Assembly: GCA_030684555.1 (NCBI GenBank)
Contig: JAUXVN010000088.1
Location: 34,476 to 98,475, forward strand
Source of the DNA: Ignavibacteria bacterium
GTDB taxonomy: Bacteria; Bacteroidota; Ignavibacteria; Ignavibacteriales; Ignavibacteriaceae
Length of the DNA: 64,000 bases
Direction of reading: 5' to 3'
A program made the position numbers and the translations under genes. Shown here in pieces: positions 19,455-28,492 of this stretch; within the stretch, counting starts at the first letter, position 1, and every line of letters starts with the position of its first letter. Under the pieces are notes generated by a model. The model was not told where the DNA came from, made no database searches, and worked only from the letters and a program-made list of their open reading frames with translations.

Positions 19455-20136
19455 GTTTAATTTCTTCTTCGGATAATTTAACATAAGAACCGGGAACCAA
19501 ATCATTTACATTAAAACCATCAAATTTAGAGCGATGCAATTTTTCCACTGTATAATTTATTGTCTGAAACATATTCTTTACAAAGTGATTTCTCCCTTCG
19601 TGTGAAACAACGATTACAAATTTGCGGGACTTTGAGGTGAACTTCAACGACTCAAATTTTCCCCTGCCTCCTTCAAGAAAAACTCCTTTTAATAATTTTT
19701 TTTCATCTTCTTCAGATAAGGGTTTATCAATTTTTACTTCATATTCACGCGGGATATGATTAGATGGATGCAAAACAAAGTTAGCAAAATCGCCATCGTT
19801 AGTCAGTAGTAGAACACCCGTTGTGTTGTAGTCTAATCTTCCAACCGGAAATATTTTTTCTTTAGTTTTTATTAGTTCGATAACAGTTTTACGTTTCTTT
19901 TCATCGATTGTAGACGCAATTACACCGGAAGGTTTGTAGAGTAAAAAATAGACATGATTTTTGAGTTTAATTTTCTCTCCATCAACAGTTACAACATCTT
20001 TTTCGGGATCAACACTAAATGCTAATGTTGTTACTAATTTCCCATTAACTTCAATTCTGGCTTGTAGAATTAACTCTTCAGCTTTACGGCGAGATGCAAT
20101 TCCACAATCTGAAATAAATTTATTCAATCGAATCAT
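19429..20136 (-). CDS. rluB: rRNA pseudouridine synthase (RluB/RsuA family)
   Basis: From the ATG at 20136 the protein has 235 residues. An S4 RNA-binding domain (IRLNKFISDCGIASRRKAEELI, about 1-48) is followed by the pseudouridine synthase domain, with VGRLDYNTTGVLLLTNDG carrying the catalytic aspartate. The length and the S4 start fit RluB/RsuA. The exact uridine (23S versus 16S) cannot be decided by sight. An upstream in-frame start would only add a lysine-rich tail overlapping scpB more deeply. Placement after scpA-scpB is common in many bacteria and supports RluB. Confidence 0.9.
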   Translation of the reverse strand: MIRLNKFISDCGIASRRKAEELILQARIEVNGKLVTTLAFSVDPEKDVVTVDGEKIKLKNHVYFLLYKPSGVIASTIDEKKRKTVIELIKTKEKIFPVGRLDYNTTGVLLLTNDGDFANFVLHPSNHIPREYEVKIDKPLSEEDEKKLLKGVFLEGGRGKFESLKFTSKSRKFVIVVSHEGRNHFVKNMFQTINYTVEKLHRSKFDGFNVNDLVPGSYVKLSEEEIKHVYEKYRF

Positions 20137-20770
20137 TTTTATCACTTTCTTCTGTTTCGGCTTCAATTGAGCTTTCAATTTCGCTCATCATCAGTTTTCT
20201 TTTTTGTTCAAGAAAATCTTCATCTTGCATAATTTCTTCAATCTCTCTCGGTTTAGGTAAATCAGTAATTCTATTTAATCCGAAATAAATTAAAAATTCT
20301 TCAGTTGTTCCATACAATAATGGACGACCAATAGTTTCGGCTCTTCCCATTATCGAAATTAATCTTTTTTCTAAGAGTGTATTTAGAATGTAATCGCAGT
20401 TTACACCTCTGATTGCTTCAAGTTCCGGTTTAGTTACAGGCTGCTTGTAGGCTATAATTGCAAGTGTTTCTAATGCTGCTTGACTTAATCTTCTTTTACT
20501 TTTTTCTGATGAAAGATAACCAAGATATTTTGCAAATTCAGGACGGGTTCCGAAAGTGAATCCATTTGCTAATCTGGTAATCGAAAATGAATTATTATTT
20601 TCTGAATATTTTTCGTTAATTCGGTTTACTGACTCTTCAATGTCAGAATCTGTTATTGAAATGTCTTCGCCATCTATACCTTTAATTGCTTTAACAATTT
20701 CGGAATGTTTTAAAGGTTCATCTGAAGAAAATATTAATGCTTCAATTATATTGGTATAAATATTATCCAT
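20120..20770 (-). CDS. scpB: segregation and condensation protein B
   Basis: Taken from the ATG at 20770, the protein has 216 residues with two winged-helix domains. The diagnostic segments are IIEALIFSSDEPL at the start, RRLSQAALETLAIIAYKQPVTKPELEAIRGVN in the middle and GRAETIGRPLLYGTTEEFLIYFGL late. It binds ScpA and, with SMC, compacts the nucleoid. It overlaps scpA by 8 bases and the pseudouridine synthase by 17. The acidic C-terminus (ESSIEAETEESDKNDSIE) is typical of ScpB. Confidence 0.95.
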   Translation of the reverse strand: MDNIYTNIIEALIFSSDEPLKHSEIVKAIKGIDGEDISITDSDIEESVNRINEKYSENNNSFSITRLANGFTFGTRPEFAKYLGYLSSEKSKRRLSQAALETLAIIAYKQPVTKPELEAIRGVNCDYILNTLLEKRLISIMGRAETIGRPLLYGTTEEFLIYFGLNRITDLPKPREIEEIMQDEDFLEQKRKLMMSEIESSIEAETEESDKNDSIE

Positions 20771-21482
20771 TATCAACTCGATATAATATGAAATCATTAA
20801 AGTTATTTGATTCCCGTAAACCTATTTTATTCATTTTAGTCAATTCCAGCACAGCAATAAAAGTTACAACTAATCTTATTTTTTCACGAATATCAAAAAC
20901 AAGTGTTAAAAAGTGAACCTCATTCATTTCGTTTACTTTTTCCATTATAAAGTCAATTTGCTCATCAATCGAAACCGGCATTTTTATTATTTCGTGGAAA
21001 GGGATTTTTTTTATTCCTTCAATAGCTTTTTTAAATGCTTTTGCTAAATCGAAAACAGTTACATTTTTGAGTAAGATATCGAATTCAGGAGGAGCTTCTT
21101 TGATATCACCGGAATAATTTCCTCGATTACTTACCTTTCTCTGATTAGTTTCAAGAAATGAAAATTCTTCGGAGACTTCTTTATAACGTTTGTATTCTAA
21201 CAAAGCTTTAATTAAATCAGCTCGAGGATCAATCTCGTCCCCTTTTTCATCAACTTCACGCGGAAGCAGCATTCTAACTTTAATATGCATTAATGTTGAT
21301 GCCATAAGAATAAAATCGCCCGCAATTTCAAGGTCCATCATCCTAATCAAATTAACATAATCCAGAAACTCTTTAGTAATTTTTGAAATAGGAATGTCAT
21401 AAATATTTAATTCATCCCTCCTAATAAAAAAGAGTAGTAAATCAAGCGGGCCTTCAAAATGATCTAATCTGATTTTATACAA
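20763..21482 (-). CDS. scpA: segregation and condensation protein A
   Basis: This 239-residue kleisin starts YKIRLDHFEGPLDLLLFFIRRDELNIYDIPISKIT, the invariant ScpA N-terminus that binds the SMC neck. It closes with a C-terminal winged helix for the SMC cap. The start codon is TTG at 21482: the codons upstream run into a TAG within four codons, and no ATG is available before the conserved residues. It follows trpS by 4 bases and overlaps scpB, so the trio is one translation unit. Confidence 0.95.
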   Translation of the reverse strand: MYKIRLDHFEGPLDLLLFFIRRDELNIYDIPISKITKEFLDYVNLIRMMDLEIAGDFILMASTLMHIKVRMLLPREVDEKGDEIDPRADLIKALLEYKRYKEVSEEFSFLETNQRKVSNRGNYSGDIKEAPPEFDILLKNVTVFDLAKAFKKAIEGIKKIPFHEIIKMPVSIDEQIDFIMEKVNEMNEVHFLTLVFDIREKIRLVVTFIAVLELTKMNKIGLRESNNFNDFILYRVDNG

Positions 21483-21486
21483 ATCT

Positions 21487-22479
21487 TTAGCCTATCTGCA
21501 TTTTTTCACGTACTTCAATCATGGTTTCCCTGGCTTTATTGCGCCCAATTTCTTCGCCCGTTTTCAGTATATCTTTAACAGTATCAAGATTTGCTTCGAA
21601 GTATTTTCGCCGTTCAATAATAGGATCTAAAAAATCAGAAATTTTTGAAGAACACTTTAATTTACAATCAACACAACCTAATTCTCCGGATCTACAACCG
21701 TTTTCGATTTCATTTATTTCTTCAACATTAAATTTTTTATGATACGAGAATACGAGACAAACTTCAGGTCTGCCCGGATCATTTTTTCTTAATTTTAATG
21801 GATCGGTTACAGCTTTACGTAAGCGAGCTTTGACTGTTTCTCTATCGTCAGAAAGTAAAATAGAGTTGCCTAAAGATTTACTCATTTTTGCATTTCCATC
21901 TAAACCGGATAATCTCGAAAACTGTGTTAACATTGGTTCTGGTTCAGGGAATGTTTGTCCATATTGATTATTAAAACGCCGTGCAATCTCACGCGATATT
22001 TCAATGTGAGGAACCTGATCTTCACCCACTGGGACGGCATCACCTTTATACAATAAAATATCTGCGGTTTGAAGAACCGGATAACCTAAATGTCCGTATG
22101 TCATATTTTCAATGTGCAAATCACGTGCTTGATCTTTAACAGTAGGATTTCTTTCTAAGCGTGCAACTGTTGCAAGCATCGAAAAGATAAGGTGTAATTC
22201 AGTATGCTCTTTGATCTGAGATTGTCTGAACATCGGGCTTTTTTCCGGATCAAGCCCGGCAGCGAGCCAATCAATAAGCATATCAATCGAATCTTGATAA
22301 ATCATTGATGAATCAAGATTTGTAGTTAACACATGATAGTCAGCAATCAAGTGATAATTCTGATATTCATTCTGCAACTTTATCCAGTTTTCCAAAGCGC
22401 CGACAAAATGACCTAAGTGTAATTTACCTGTAGGCCGCATACCGCTTAGAATAGTTTTTTTCTTTTTGATTTCTGACAT
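21487..22479 (-). CDS. trpS: tryptophanyl-tRNA synthetase
   Basis: This 330-residue class I synthetase has the HIGH element as TGKLHLGHFVGAL near the start and the KMSKS loop as AKMSKSLGNSI. GEDQVPHIEISREIARRFN is the TrpRS signature. Near the C-terminus the CRSGELGCVDCKLKC segment contributes several cysteines that could bind a metal or cluster, as in a subset of bacterial TrpRS enzymes. It charges tRNA-Trp. Gaps of 4 bases to scpA and 11 bases from the HNH gene imply one operon. Confidence 0.97.
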   Translation of the reverse strand: MSEIKKKKTILSGMRPTGKLHLGHFVGALENWIKLQNEYQNYHLIADYHVLTTNLDSSMIYQDSIDMLIDWLAAGLDPEKSPMFRQSQIKEHTELHLIFSMLATVARLERNPTVKDQARDLHIENMTYGHLGYPVLQTADILLYKGDAVPVGEDQVPHIEISREIARRFNNQYGQTFPEPEPMLTQFSRLSGLDGNAKMSKSLGNSILLSDDRETVKARLRKAVTDPLKLRKNDPGRPEVCLVFSYHKKFNVEEINEIENGCRSGELGCVDCKLKCSSKISDFLDPIIERRKYFEANLDTVKDILKTGEEIGRNKARETMIEVREKMQIG

Positions 22480-22490
22480 TAATTAATCCT

Positions 22491-22973
22491 TTAACTTAGA
22501 TAAAGATAAGGTTTCCAAACCTCATCAATTTTTCCGACAGCATTTTTTATAAAGAGTAAATGATTAGGTTTGAATGGTCTAATCATCATTTGCATACCGG
22601 CTTCAGTTGGAGTTCTATCTCCTTTTTTGTTATTGCATTTAGTACAGGCTGAAACCAAATTTTCCCATGAATCGATTCCACCTTTCGCTTTTGGAATAAT
22701 GTGGTCAATAGTTAAGGGAAGATCACCTCTCCCGCAATAACCGCATTTGTAAAGGTCTCGTCTAAGAATATTTTTTCTAGATAATACAACTCTTTTATAA
22801 GGAACTGAAATATACCTTGACAGTCGAATTACACTTGGCCACGGAAAATTGCTATTCATGCTCCTTAAAGTTTTTCGATTGTCTTTTGAAATTAGTTCCG
22901 CTTTTTTTAATAAAATTAGTACTATAGCCTTCCTAATATTGCAAATAGTTATGGGTTCATAACTTTGATTCAA
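22491..22973 (-). CDS. HNH endonuclease family protein
   Basis: This 160-residue protein has a C-terminal HNH/zinc-ribbon nuclease domain: KCGYCGRG, then IDHIIPKAKGGIDSWENLVSACTKCNNKKGD with the paired CxxC motifs and catalytic DH. The N-terminus (SYEPITICNIRKAIVLILLKKAEL) matches the small stand-alone HNH proteins common in Bacteroidota and cyanobacteria, whose role is not established. The only in-frame canonical start is TTG at 22973, but conserved-looking residues (KVLVLN) lie upstream of it and a strong AGGAGG sits at 23034-23039, so the true start may be upstream and non-canonical. Confidence 0.83.
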   Translation of the reverse strand: MNQSYEPITICNIRKAIVLILLKKAELISKDNRKTLRSMNSNFPWPSVIRLSRYISVPYKRVVLSRKNILRRDLYKCGYCGRGDLPLTIDHIIPKAKGGIDSWENLVSACTKCNNKKGDRTPTEAGMQMMIRPFKPNHLLFIKNAVGKIDEVWKPYLYLS

Positions 22974-23036
22974 TACAAGTACTTTTGCGTTTAACCTTCC
23001 ATTCGTATGTTTTGATAACGATTCGAATTTTGCCTC

Positions 23037-23228
23037 CTATTTCTCTCTAAAACCTTTTTTCCTAAAATAAATACGCAAAAAAACTCTAATGCCCAGCAAT
23101 GCAATACTTACTAAAAGAATAGTTTTATAATGATTTACGGGAACCATATTCAACCACATTAAAACGAGAAGAATAAATACGATTCCTACAAGAATATATG
23201 AAAATATTTCAAATTGTTTTTGAGTCAT
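23037..23228 (-). CDS. small two-helix membrane protein
   Basis: This 63-residue protein has two hydrophobic helices (about 9-26 and 36-52) and a basic tail (RIYFRKKGFREK), so it is predicted to be an inner-membrane hairpin with both ends in the cytoplasm by the positive-inside rule. I recognise no family. The stop codon TAG lies inside the AGGAGG that precedes the HNH gene, which suggests that the two are read in sequence. It is separated from acpS by 107 bases in which I see no gene. Confidence 0.6.
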   Translation of the reverse strand: MTQKQFEIFSYILVGIVFILLVLMWLNMVPVNHYKTILLVSIALLGIRVFLRIYFRKKGFREK

Positions 23229-23335
23229 CTGAATTCAATGGAATATAATTATAACTTGTAAATATACTTAATATGATTTCGATTTGCTAACAGGTGAATA
23301 GATGAATTACTTCATTATGTCGATGATTTTAACAG

Positions 23336-23719
23336 CTATTGACTAATATCTAAGAAATAAATTGCAAAACATGTAACGTAGTTATCAGAGTGACTCATAG
23401 TGATTTTGAGTCTTTTATTTCCGGTTAGAAATTCAGACATTTTACCTGACAGTTCAACAATTGGTGCGCCACTTGAAAGATTCGAAATTTCTATTTCCTT
23501 CCAATGGAATTCATTATTCCATCCAGTACTTAGTGCTTTTGAAATAGCTTCTTTTGCGGCAAATCTTGCAGCATAATGTTGGGCGGAATTAGCTTTAGTT
23601 GAACAATATTCAATTTCTTTTATTGTGAAAATCTTATTTAGAAATTTTTCTCCGAATTTTGAAATACTGTCCTGAATTCGCTCTATTTCGATAATGTCAA
23701 TGCCGATTCCTAAAATCAT
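23336..23719 (-). CDS. acpS: holo-[acyl-carrier-protein] synthase
   Basis: From the ATG at 23719 the protein has 127 residues, the standard AcpS length. The N-terminus MILGIGIDIIEIERI contains the metal-binding aspartate. The helix FAAKEAISKAL carries the catalytic glutamate of the F(A/S)xKEA motif. It transfers 4'-phosphopantetheine from CoA to ACP. The ATG follows the ggt stop by a single base. An upstream in-frame start would overlap ggt and lacks family support. Confidence 0.95.
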   Translation of the reverse strand: MILGIGIDIIEIERIQDSISKFGEKFLNKIFTIKEIEYCSTKANSAQHYAARFAAKEAISKALSTGWNNEFHWKEIEISNLSSGAPIVELSGKMSEFLTGNKRLKITMSHSDNYVTCFAIYFLDISQ

Positions 23720-23720
23720 A

Positions 23721-25415
23721 TCAATGTCCTGCAGCGTGACCACTGCCTCTTTTATCTGAGACACCATAAATTAGATTATTTTTTTGGTCAATCATTATTG
23801 CTTCAACCAATCCAAGTAATCGTGTCTTTCCAATTTTGTGACCTTTGGTTTTCAGTTGTTTTAAGATTTCATCCGAAAAACTTTCTTTTTCAATATCGAA
23901 ATGGTCAGGCAGCCATTGATGATGTATTCTAGGGTTATTAACTGCATCACTTAAATTTGAATTGAAATAGAGTGCGTTAAGAATAACTTGAGCTACTACA
24001 GTAATTATTGTTGATCCTCCCGGTGATCCAACTATTAGATAGGAATTGTTGTCCTTTAAAACAATGGTTGGAGTCATTGAACTTAACATTCTTTTCTTCG
24101 GTTGGATGGAATTTGCTTCACTACCAACTAAACCAAATTGATTTGGTGTACCCGGTTTAGCACTGAAATCATCCATCTCATTATTTAATAATATTCCGGT
24201 TCCATCAGCTATTAGTTTCGAGCCATAACCTCCATTTAAAGTGTAGGTTACACTAACGGCATTTCCATATTGATCGTAGATTGAATAATGTGTTGTCTCT
24301 TCACTTTCATTAAATAAATCATTCACAAAAGATTTAATTTCAAAAGATGGAGTCGCAATTTTACTAATTTTTTCAAATTGGGATTTAGAATATTCTTTAG
24401 AAATTAATTTTTGAATTGGTATTTTTAAATAATCGGGATCACCTAAATGTTCAGCACGATCTGCATAAACTAATTTAAGTATTTCAATTAAGTAATGATA
24501 ATAATCGGAGCTGTCTAAATTAGATTTATCATAATTTGTATGTTCAAACATATTCAGAATTTGGACAAGAGCAATTCCGCCTGAACTTGGAGGCGGCATG
24601 GATATTATTTCATAACCATTGAAATTCCCATTAATTACATTTCGTTCTTTAACTTCATAATTTTGCAAATCATTAATCGAGAATGAACCTCCGTTTTCAT
24701 TAATTGATTTTACAATTTTTTCGGCAATTTCTCCTGAATAAAAACCAGCCCTTTCGTTTACTTTAATTTTTTCTAAAGTTTTTGCAAGATCTTTTTGATA
24801 AAAAATATCACCTTCTTTAAAAGGTAAATCTTTAACAAAGATTTCCTTTGTTGATGCGAATTTCTTGAAATCGTTTTTATAATCATTGAAAGACTTAGCA
24901 TTACTTTTAGATAACGGGAAACCCATTTCAGCCAGATTTATAGCGGGTTGTATCAATTCATCAATCGTCTTTGTTCCATATTTATCAAGTGCATATAAAA
25001 GTCCGGCAACAGTACCTGGTACCCCGACTGCAAGTCCCCCTTCTAAACTTTTTTTCTGAACAAAATTTCCAAGTGAATCAAGATACATATCTCTTGTAGC
25101 CATGATAGGAGCGGTTTCACGGAAGTCGATTGCAATATTTTTACCATCATTCATGTGAGCGATCATAAAACCGCCGCCGCCAATATTTCCTGCAGTTGGA
25201 TAAGTTACTGCGAGTGCAAATCCGACAGCGACTGCTGCATCAACCGCATTCCCACCTTTTTTAAGAATTTGCACTCCAACTTTGGTGGCTAATTCTTCTG
25301 CGGATACAACCATTCCATTTTTAGATTCAGCATATTTTATAGACTGAGGATAGCAAATAGCTAGTGAAAAGAATAGTAATAATAAAACATTAGAATAATT
25401 TAATTTTTGTCTCAA
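23721..25415 (-). CDS. ggt: gamma-glutamyltransferase
   Basis: This 564-residue secreted Ntn-hydrolase has a signal peptide (NVLLLLFFSLAICYPQS). Its core begins GMVVSAEELATKVGVQILKKGGNAVDAAVAVGFALAVTYPTAGNIGGGGFM. The autoprocessing site is SEETTHYSIYD, where the second threonine becomes the N-terminal nucleophile of the small subunit. The substrate lid region GTGILLNNEMDDFSAKPG and PGGSTI near the C-terminus are intact. It hydrolyses or transfers the gamma-glutamyl group of glutathione in the periplasm. It overlaps the MCE gene by 26 bases. Confidence 0.96.
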   Translation of the reverse strand: MRQKLNYSNVLLLLFFSLAICYPQSIKYAESKNGMVVSAEELATKVGVQILKKGGNAVDAAVAVGFALAVTYPTAGNIGGGGFMIAHMNDGKNIAIDFRETAPIMATRDMYLDSLGNFVQKKSLEGGLAVGVPGTVAGLLYALDKYGTKTIDELIQPAINLAEMGFPLSKSNAKSFNDYKNDFKKFASTKEIFVKDLPFKEGDIFYQKDLAKTLEKIKVNERAGFYSGEIAEKIVKSINENGGSFSINDLQNYEVKERNVINGNFNGYEIISMPPPSSGGIALVQILNMFEHTNYDKSNLDSSDYYHYLIEILKLVYADRAEHLGDPDYLKIPIQKLISKEYSKSQFEKISKIATPSFEIKSFVNDLFNESEETTHYSIYDQYGNAVSVTYTLNGGYGSKLIADGTGILLNNEMDDFSAKPGTPNQFGLVGSEANSIQPKKRMLSSMTPTIVLKDNNSYLIVGSPGGSTIITVVAQVILNALYFNSNLSDAVNNPRIHHQWLPDHFDIEKESFSDEILKQLKTKGHKIGKTRLLGLVEAIMIDQKNNLIYGVSDKRGSGHAAGH

Positions 25416-26304
25416 CTTTCAATCCGTTTTTATGCATTTGTTCAAGTGCTAAATCAGTTAGTTCTTTAATGTTTTTTAAAGTTGAGTTCAAATCTTTAAT
25501 TAGATTCTCATCATACAAAATTTTACCGAAATTATTTTGTTTATTTTGAGTTTCATTAACTAAATAATTCAATGAATTCAATAAACTGTCAGTTTGAGAA
25601 ATAACTAAACCTAATTTTTCTACAGACAAATTAATTGATTCCTTATTTGTCTTAATTAGGTCTTTAGCATCTGTTGTGATTTCGACACTATTTTTTGCTA
25701 TGAGGTCTAAATTTCTTTTGTTATCCTCAATTAATTTTTTCATTTGAATTGTTATGTCAGAAAGGTTTGTAATTGTCGATTTAATTTCACCGCTCATTTT
25801 TTGATCTGTTAAATAACCATTCAATGAATTTAGTGATGTTTTTATTTCACTCATTATTTCCGGCAACTGCTTGTCTAACGATCCCAGCATTGCAACCATT
25901 TCAGGTATATCAGCATAAAATATTCCCGATTGAATAACTGAATAGTCTAAATTCTGATTAGAAGAACCGGGTTTAATTTCAACTTTTTTACCTCCCATCA
26001 TGTCCAGCATAATAATACCAAAAACCGCATCAGATTTTAATGCGACATCATGATCGAGACTCGAAGAAACCCTAACTTTGTTGCCGATATTTTTAACATC
26101 ATCAACAAAACCTTTTCTAACACCATTAACTGTAACTTGATCACCAATCTCAAGTCCGGCAGTATTTTCAAATTCAACTTGAACAATTCTTCGATCAGAA
26201 GAAAAAGTAAAATTTTTAGCCCAACCGAATATCCATATAAATAAAATTAAGCTTAATGTAACTGTAATGCCTACTTTTATCTCAGTTTTTCTTTCGTTTT
26301 TCAT
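25390..26304 (-). CDS. MCE/MlaD domain lipid-transport protein
   Basis: This 304-residue protein has one N-terminal membrane helix (about 11-28). The MCE domain follows (about 36-115: VQVEFENTAGLEIGDQVTVNGVRKGFVDDV). A long alpha-helical, coiled-coil tail (about 130-290) is rich in N, I, L, K and S. It is the substrate-binding part of Mla/Mce-type phospholipid transporters in the periplasm. No permease (MlaE) or ATPase (MlaF) gene is adjacent here, so its partners must be elsewhere. It overlaps a small membrane protein gene by 23 bases. Confidence 0.88.
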   Translation of the reverse strand: MKNERKTEIKVGITVTLSLILFIWIFGWAKNFTFSSDRRIVQVEFENTAGLEIGDQVTVNGVRKGFVDDVKNIGNKVRVSSSLDHDVALKSDAVFGIIMLDMMGGKKVEIKPGSSNQNLDYSVIQSGIFYADIPEMVAMLGSLDKQLPEIMSEIKTSLNSLNGYLTDQKMSGEIKSTITNLSDITIQMKKLIEDNKRNLDLIAKNSVEITTDAKDLIKTNKESINLSVEKLGLVISQTDSLLNSLNYLVNETQNKQNNFGKILYDENLIKDLNSTLKNIKELTDLALEQMHKNGLKVETKIKLF

Positions 26305-26662
26305 ATCTTAAAATCTCTTCTATTAAAGATTTAATCTCAGAAATTTCATCTTTAGAAATTTCTGAATCCTTCAATGATTTATTTAGTGCAACACCGAGTT
26401 TTTCTAATTTACTCATCTCAATTGTTTTAATATCTCTAATGCTTATTGCAAAAGAATTTATAAGACTATCTAATTCAAGTTTTTGTGGAGTTTCAGGAAT
26501 TTTATCAAACTTTTCGTTAAACTCACTTAATGCAAAATTGAGAGCAAAATCTTGAATTGGCTTTTTAACAAAGTCATCAAATTTATTTGTCACAATATAA
26601 ATAATTGCTGCTAAAAATATCGTTGCAATAATTAATGATTTAACAAAACATCCTGTTTTCAT
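26282..26662 (-). CDS. small membrane-anchored helical protein
   Basis: The 126 residues consist of an N-terminal membrane helix (about 8-25, SLIIATIFLAAIIYIVT) and a charged helical domain predicted to face the periplasm. I recognise no family. Overlap with both the MCE protein gene downstream (23 bases) and the CNNM gene upstream (4 bases) shows tight coupling. A small accessory subunit for one of those two membrane proteins is the simplest reading, but it is inference. Confidence 0.65.
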   Translation of the reverse strand: MKTGCFVKSLIIATIFLAAIIYIVTNKFDDFVKKPIQDFALNFALSEFNEKFDKIPETPQKLELDSLINSFAISIRDIKTIEMSKLEKLGVALNKSLKDSEISKDEISEIKSLIEEILRYEKRKKN

Positions 26663-27936
26663 GCAGCTTTTTCTATATGGACTTTAAGAATTCTTTTTTT
26701 CAATGTATGTTTAACTGTAAATTTATAGTCTTTATAAATAACAAAATACCCTTCTTTTGGAATTGTTCCTGCATGATTTAATATAAATCCGCCAATGGTT
26801 TCAAAATTATCATCTTCAGTATCAATTTCGATATTCAGAATTTCATTTATTTCGGTTATGGATACATCACCTTTGACAAGAAAACTTCCATCACTATTTT
26901 TAATTAAAGGTTCATCTGTGATATCGTATTCATCTCTTATTTCACCCAAAATTTCTTCAATAATATCTTCTAACGAAACTAACCCTGCTGTTCCGCCATA
27001 TTCATCTACAATAATTGCAATATGCATTTTTTTTTCTTGAAATTCCTGCATCAAATCACTGATAAGTTTTGTTTCGGGAACAAACATAGGTTTACGTGCA
27101 ATTTTTAAGAGATTAAATTGCTTTAACTTCTCCATTTCTTTTAAAAACGGCAAAAGGTCTTTTGCATAAATGATTCCAACAACTTCATCCAAATCATCCT
27201 TATATAAAGGTAAACGACTATGTCCTGAATCTGTAATAGTTTTCATAATTTCTTCTAAAGTTGAGCTGATGCTTATCCCTGCAATGTCAACTCTTGGACG
27301 CATAATTTCTTTTACTGTAACAGATTTAAAGGAGACAATACTTTTTATTAATGAGTGCTCATTATCCTGGATTGTTCCCAATTCATGGACAACCTCTGCC
27401 AAATGAGAAAAGTCCTGGCGACTTAATACTTTATTTCGTTTTATTACACCCAATTTTTTAGATAGTAATTGAATTGATTCACTTATCAATTCTGCTGCAG
27501 GATAAATTAATACACTTAAAAAATAGAGCGGAAGGACTGCTATTTTACTGTATAGTAGTGGATTTTTTGAAGCCCACACCTTCGGAGAAATTTCACCAAA
27601 AACAATAATAATTGAAGTAAGTAATATTATTTGAAAAGACAAAACAAGTTCAGTTGAGATGCTATTTTTTGAGGCAAAATCCAGAGCAAGAATTACAGAT
27701 AAAATCGACAAAGCTACATTGACTAAAGTGTTTCCTATTAAAATAGTTACCAACAATCTTCTAGGAGCATCAAGCAAAATTTTAAGATAATGCCGGATAA
27801 GAGGATTGTTGGCTAATTGAATATTAGATTTTTTTTTATCTAATGAAAAGAGGGCAACTTCGGACCCGGAAAAAAAAGCAGAAAAAGCTAAAAGTATTAA
27901 GATAGATATTAAACTTAATATTGAATTTTTTTCCAA
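26659..27936 (-). CDS. CNNM/CorC-HlyC family transporter
   Basis: This 425-residue protein has an N-terminal DUF21 membrane domain (about 1-180, with FSGSEVALFSLDKKK at the start). A CBS pair follows (about 205-330: VKEIMRPRVDIAGIS, HSRLPLYKDDLDEVVGIIYAKDLL, IIVDEYGGTAGLVSLEDIIEEILGEI). A C-terminal CorC_HlyC domain ends it (about 345-420). The family includes magnesium/cobalt efflux proteins and the Bacteroidota gliding protein GldE. I cannot place this member further. It lies 32 bases downstream of ssb. Confidence 0.92.
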   Translation of the reverse strand: MEKNSILSLISILILLAFSAFFSGSEVALFSLDKKKSNIQLANNPLIRHYLKILLDAPRRLLVTILIGNTLVNVALSILSVILALDFASKNSISTELVLSFQIILLTSIIIVFGEISPKVWASKNPLLYSKIAVLPLYFLSVLIYPAAELISESIQLLSKKLGVIKRNKVLSRQDFSHLAEVVHELGTIQDNEHSLIKSIVSFKSVTVKEIMRPRVDIAGISISSTLEEIMKTITDSGHSRLPLYKDDLDEVVGIIYAKDLLPFLKEMEKLKQFNLLKIARKPMFVPETKLISDLMQEFQEKKMHIAIIVDEYGGTAGLVSLEDIIEEILGEIRDEYDITDEPLIKNSDGSFLVKGDVSITEINEILNIEIDTEDDNFETIGGFILNHAGTIPKEGYFVIYKDYKFTVKHTLKKRILKVHIEKAA

Positions 27937-27968
27937 ATACTTAGAAGTCCTCTAATGTTCATTAAAAA

Positions 27969-28394
27969 TTAAAATGGAAGGTCATCTTCCTGAACCGGTT
28001 CTCCACTAAACTGTTCATCAGATGCTTTAGAGCTACTTGAACCGCTTGAATAGCTTCCGTCGCGCGAGTCGAGAGGAATAATCTTTTCACAGACAACTTC
28101 TGTAGAATATCTTTTTATTCCATCTTTGTCTGTATAATCACGTTTACTTAATCTTCCTTCAACAAAAACTTTGGCACCCTTTTTAAGGGATTCTTTGTAA
28201 AAATCGGAAAGACTAAAAGCGATAACATTATGCCAGGTAGTCTCATTTTCCCAGTTCCCGTCTTTACCTTTATAGCCATGAGTTGTAGCTACGGAAAAGG
28301 ATGTAATCGCAGTGTTGCTGTTGGTAGTAAATCGAGTTTCAGCATCTCGTCCTAAATTTCCTATCAATTGAATTTTATTTAATGAAAACGCCAT
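27969..28394 (-). CDS. ssb: single-stranded DNA-binding protein
   Basis: This 141-residue protein has an OB fold starting NKIQLIGNLGRDAETRFT and containing KGAKVFVEGRLSKRDYTDKDG. A short Ser/Gly linker follows, and it closes with the acidic tip EDDLPF that recruits SSB-interacting proteins. It coats single-stranded DNA in replication and repair. A strong GGGAGG precedes the ATG by 5-6 bases. A clear terminator hairpin lies just upstream in the gap to the T9SS cargo gene. Confidence 0.96.
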   Translation of the reverse strand: MAFSLNKIQLIGNLGRDAETRFTTNSNTAITSFSVATTHGYKGKDGNWENETTWHNVIAFSLSDFYKESLKKGAKVFVEGRLSKRDYTDKDGIKRYSTEVVCEKIIPLDSRDGSYSSGSSSSKASDEQFSGEPVQEDDLPF

Positions 28395-28443
28395 AAAACC
28401 TCCCTTTGTAAAACAGTTATTTAATTTGTTAAAATATAAATTA

Positions 28444-28476
28444 AAAAACGGTTAATTTCAATAATTAACCGTTTTT
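28444..28476 (-). terminator. intrinsic terminator after the T9SS cargo gene
   Basis: A perfect 9-bp stem (28449-28457 pairing with 28463-28471) is flanked by A and T tracts on both sides, which extend it to 14 bp around a 5-base loop. On the minus strand it follows the stop of the 28493-30679 gene by 17 bases and runs into a T tract. It therefore separates that gene from ssb. Confidence 0.85.
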
Positions 28477-28492
28477 ATTAAACAAATATTTT

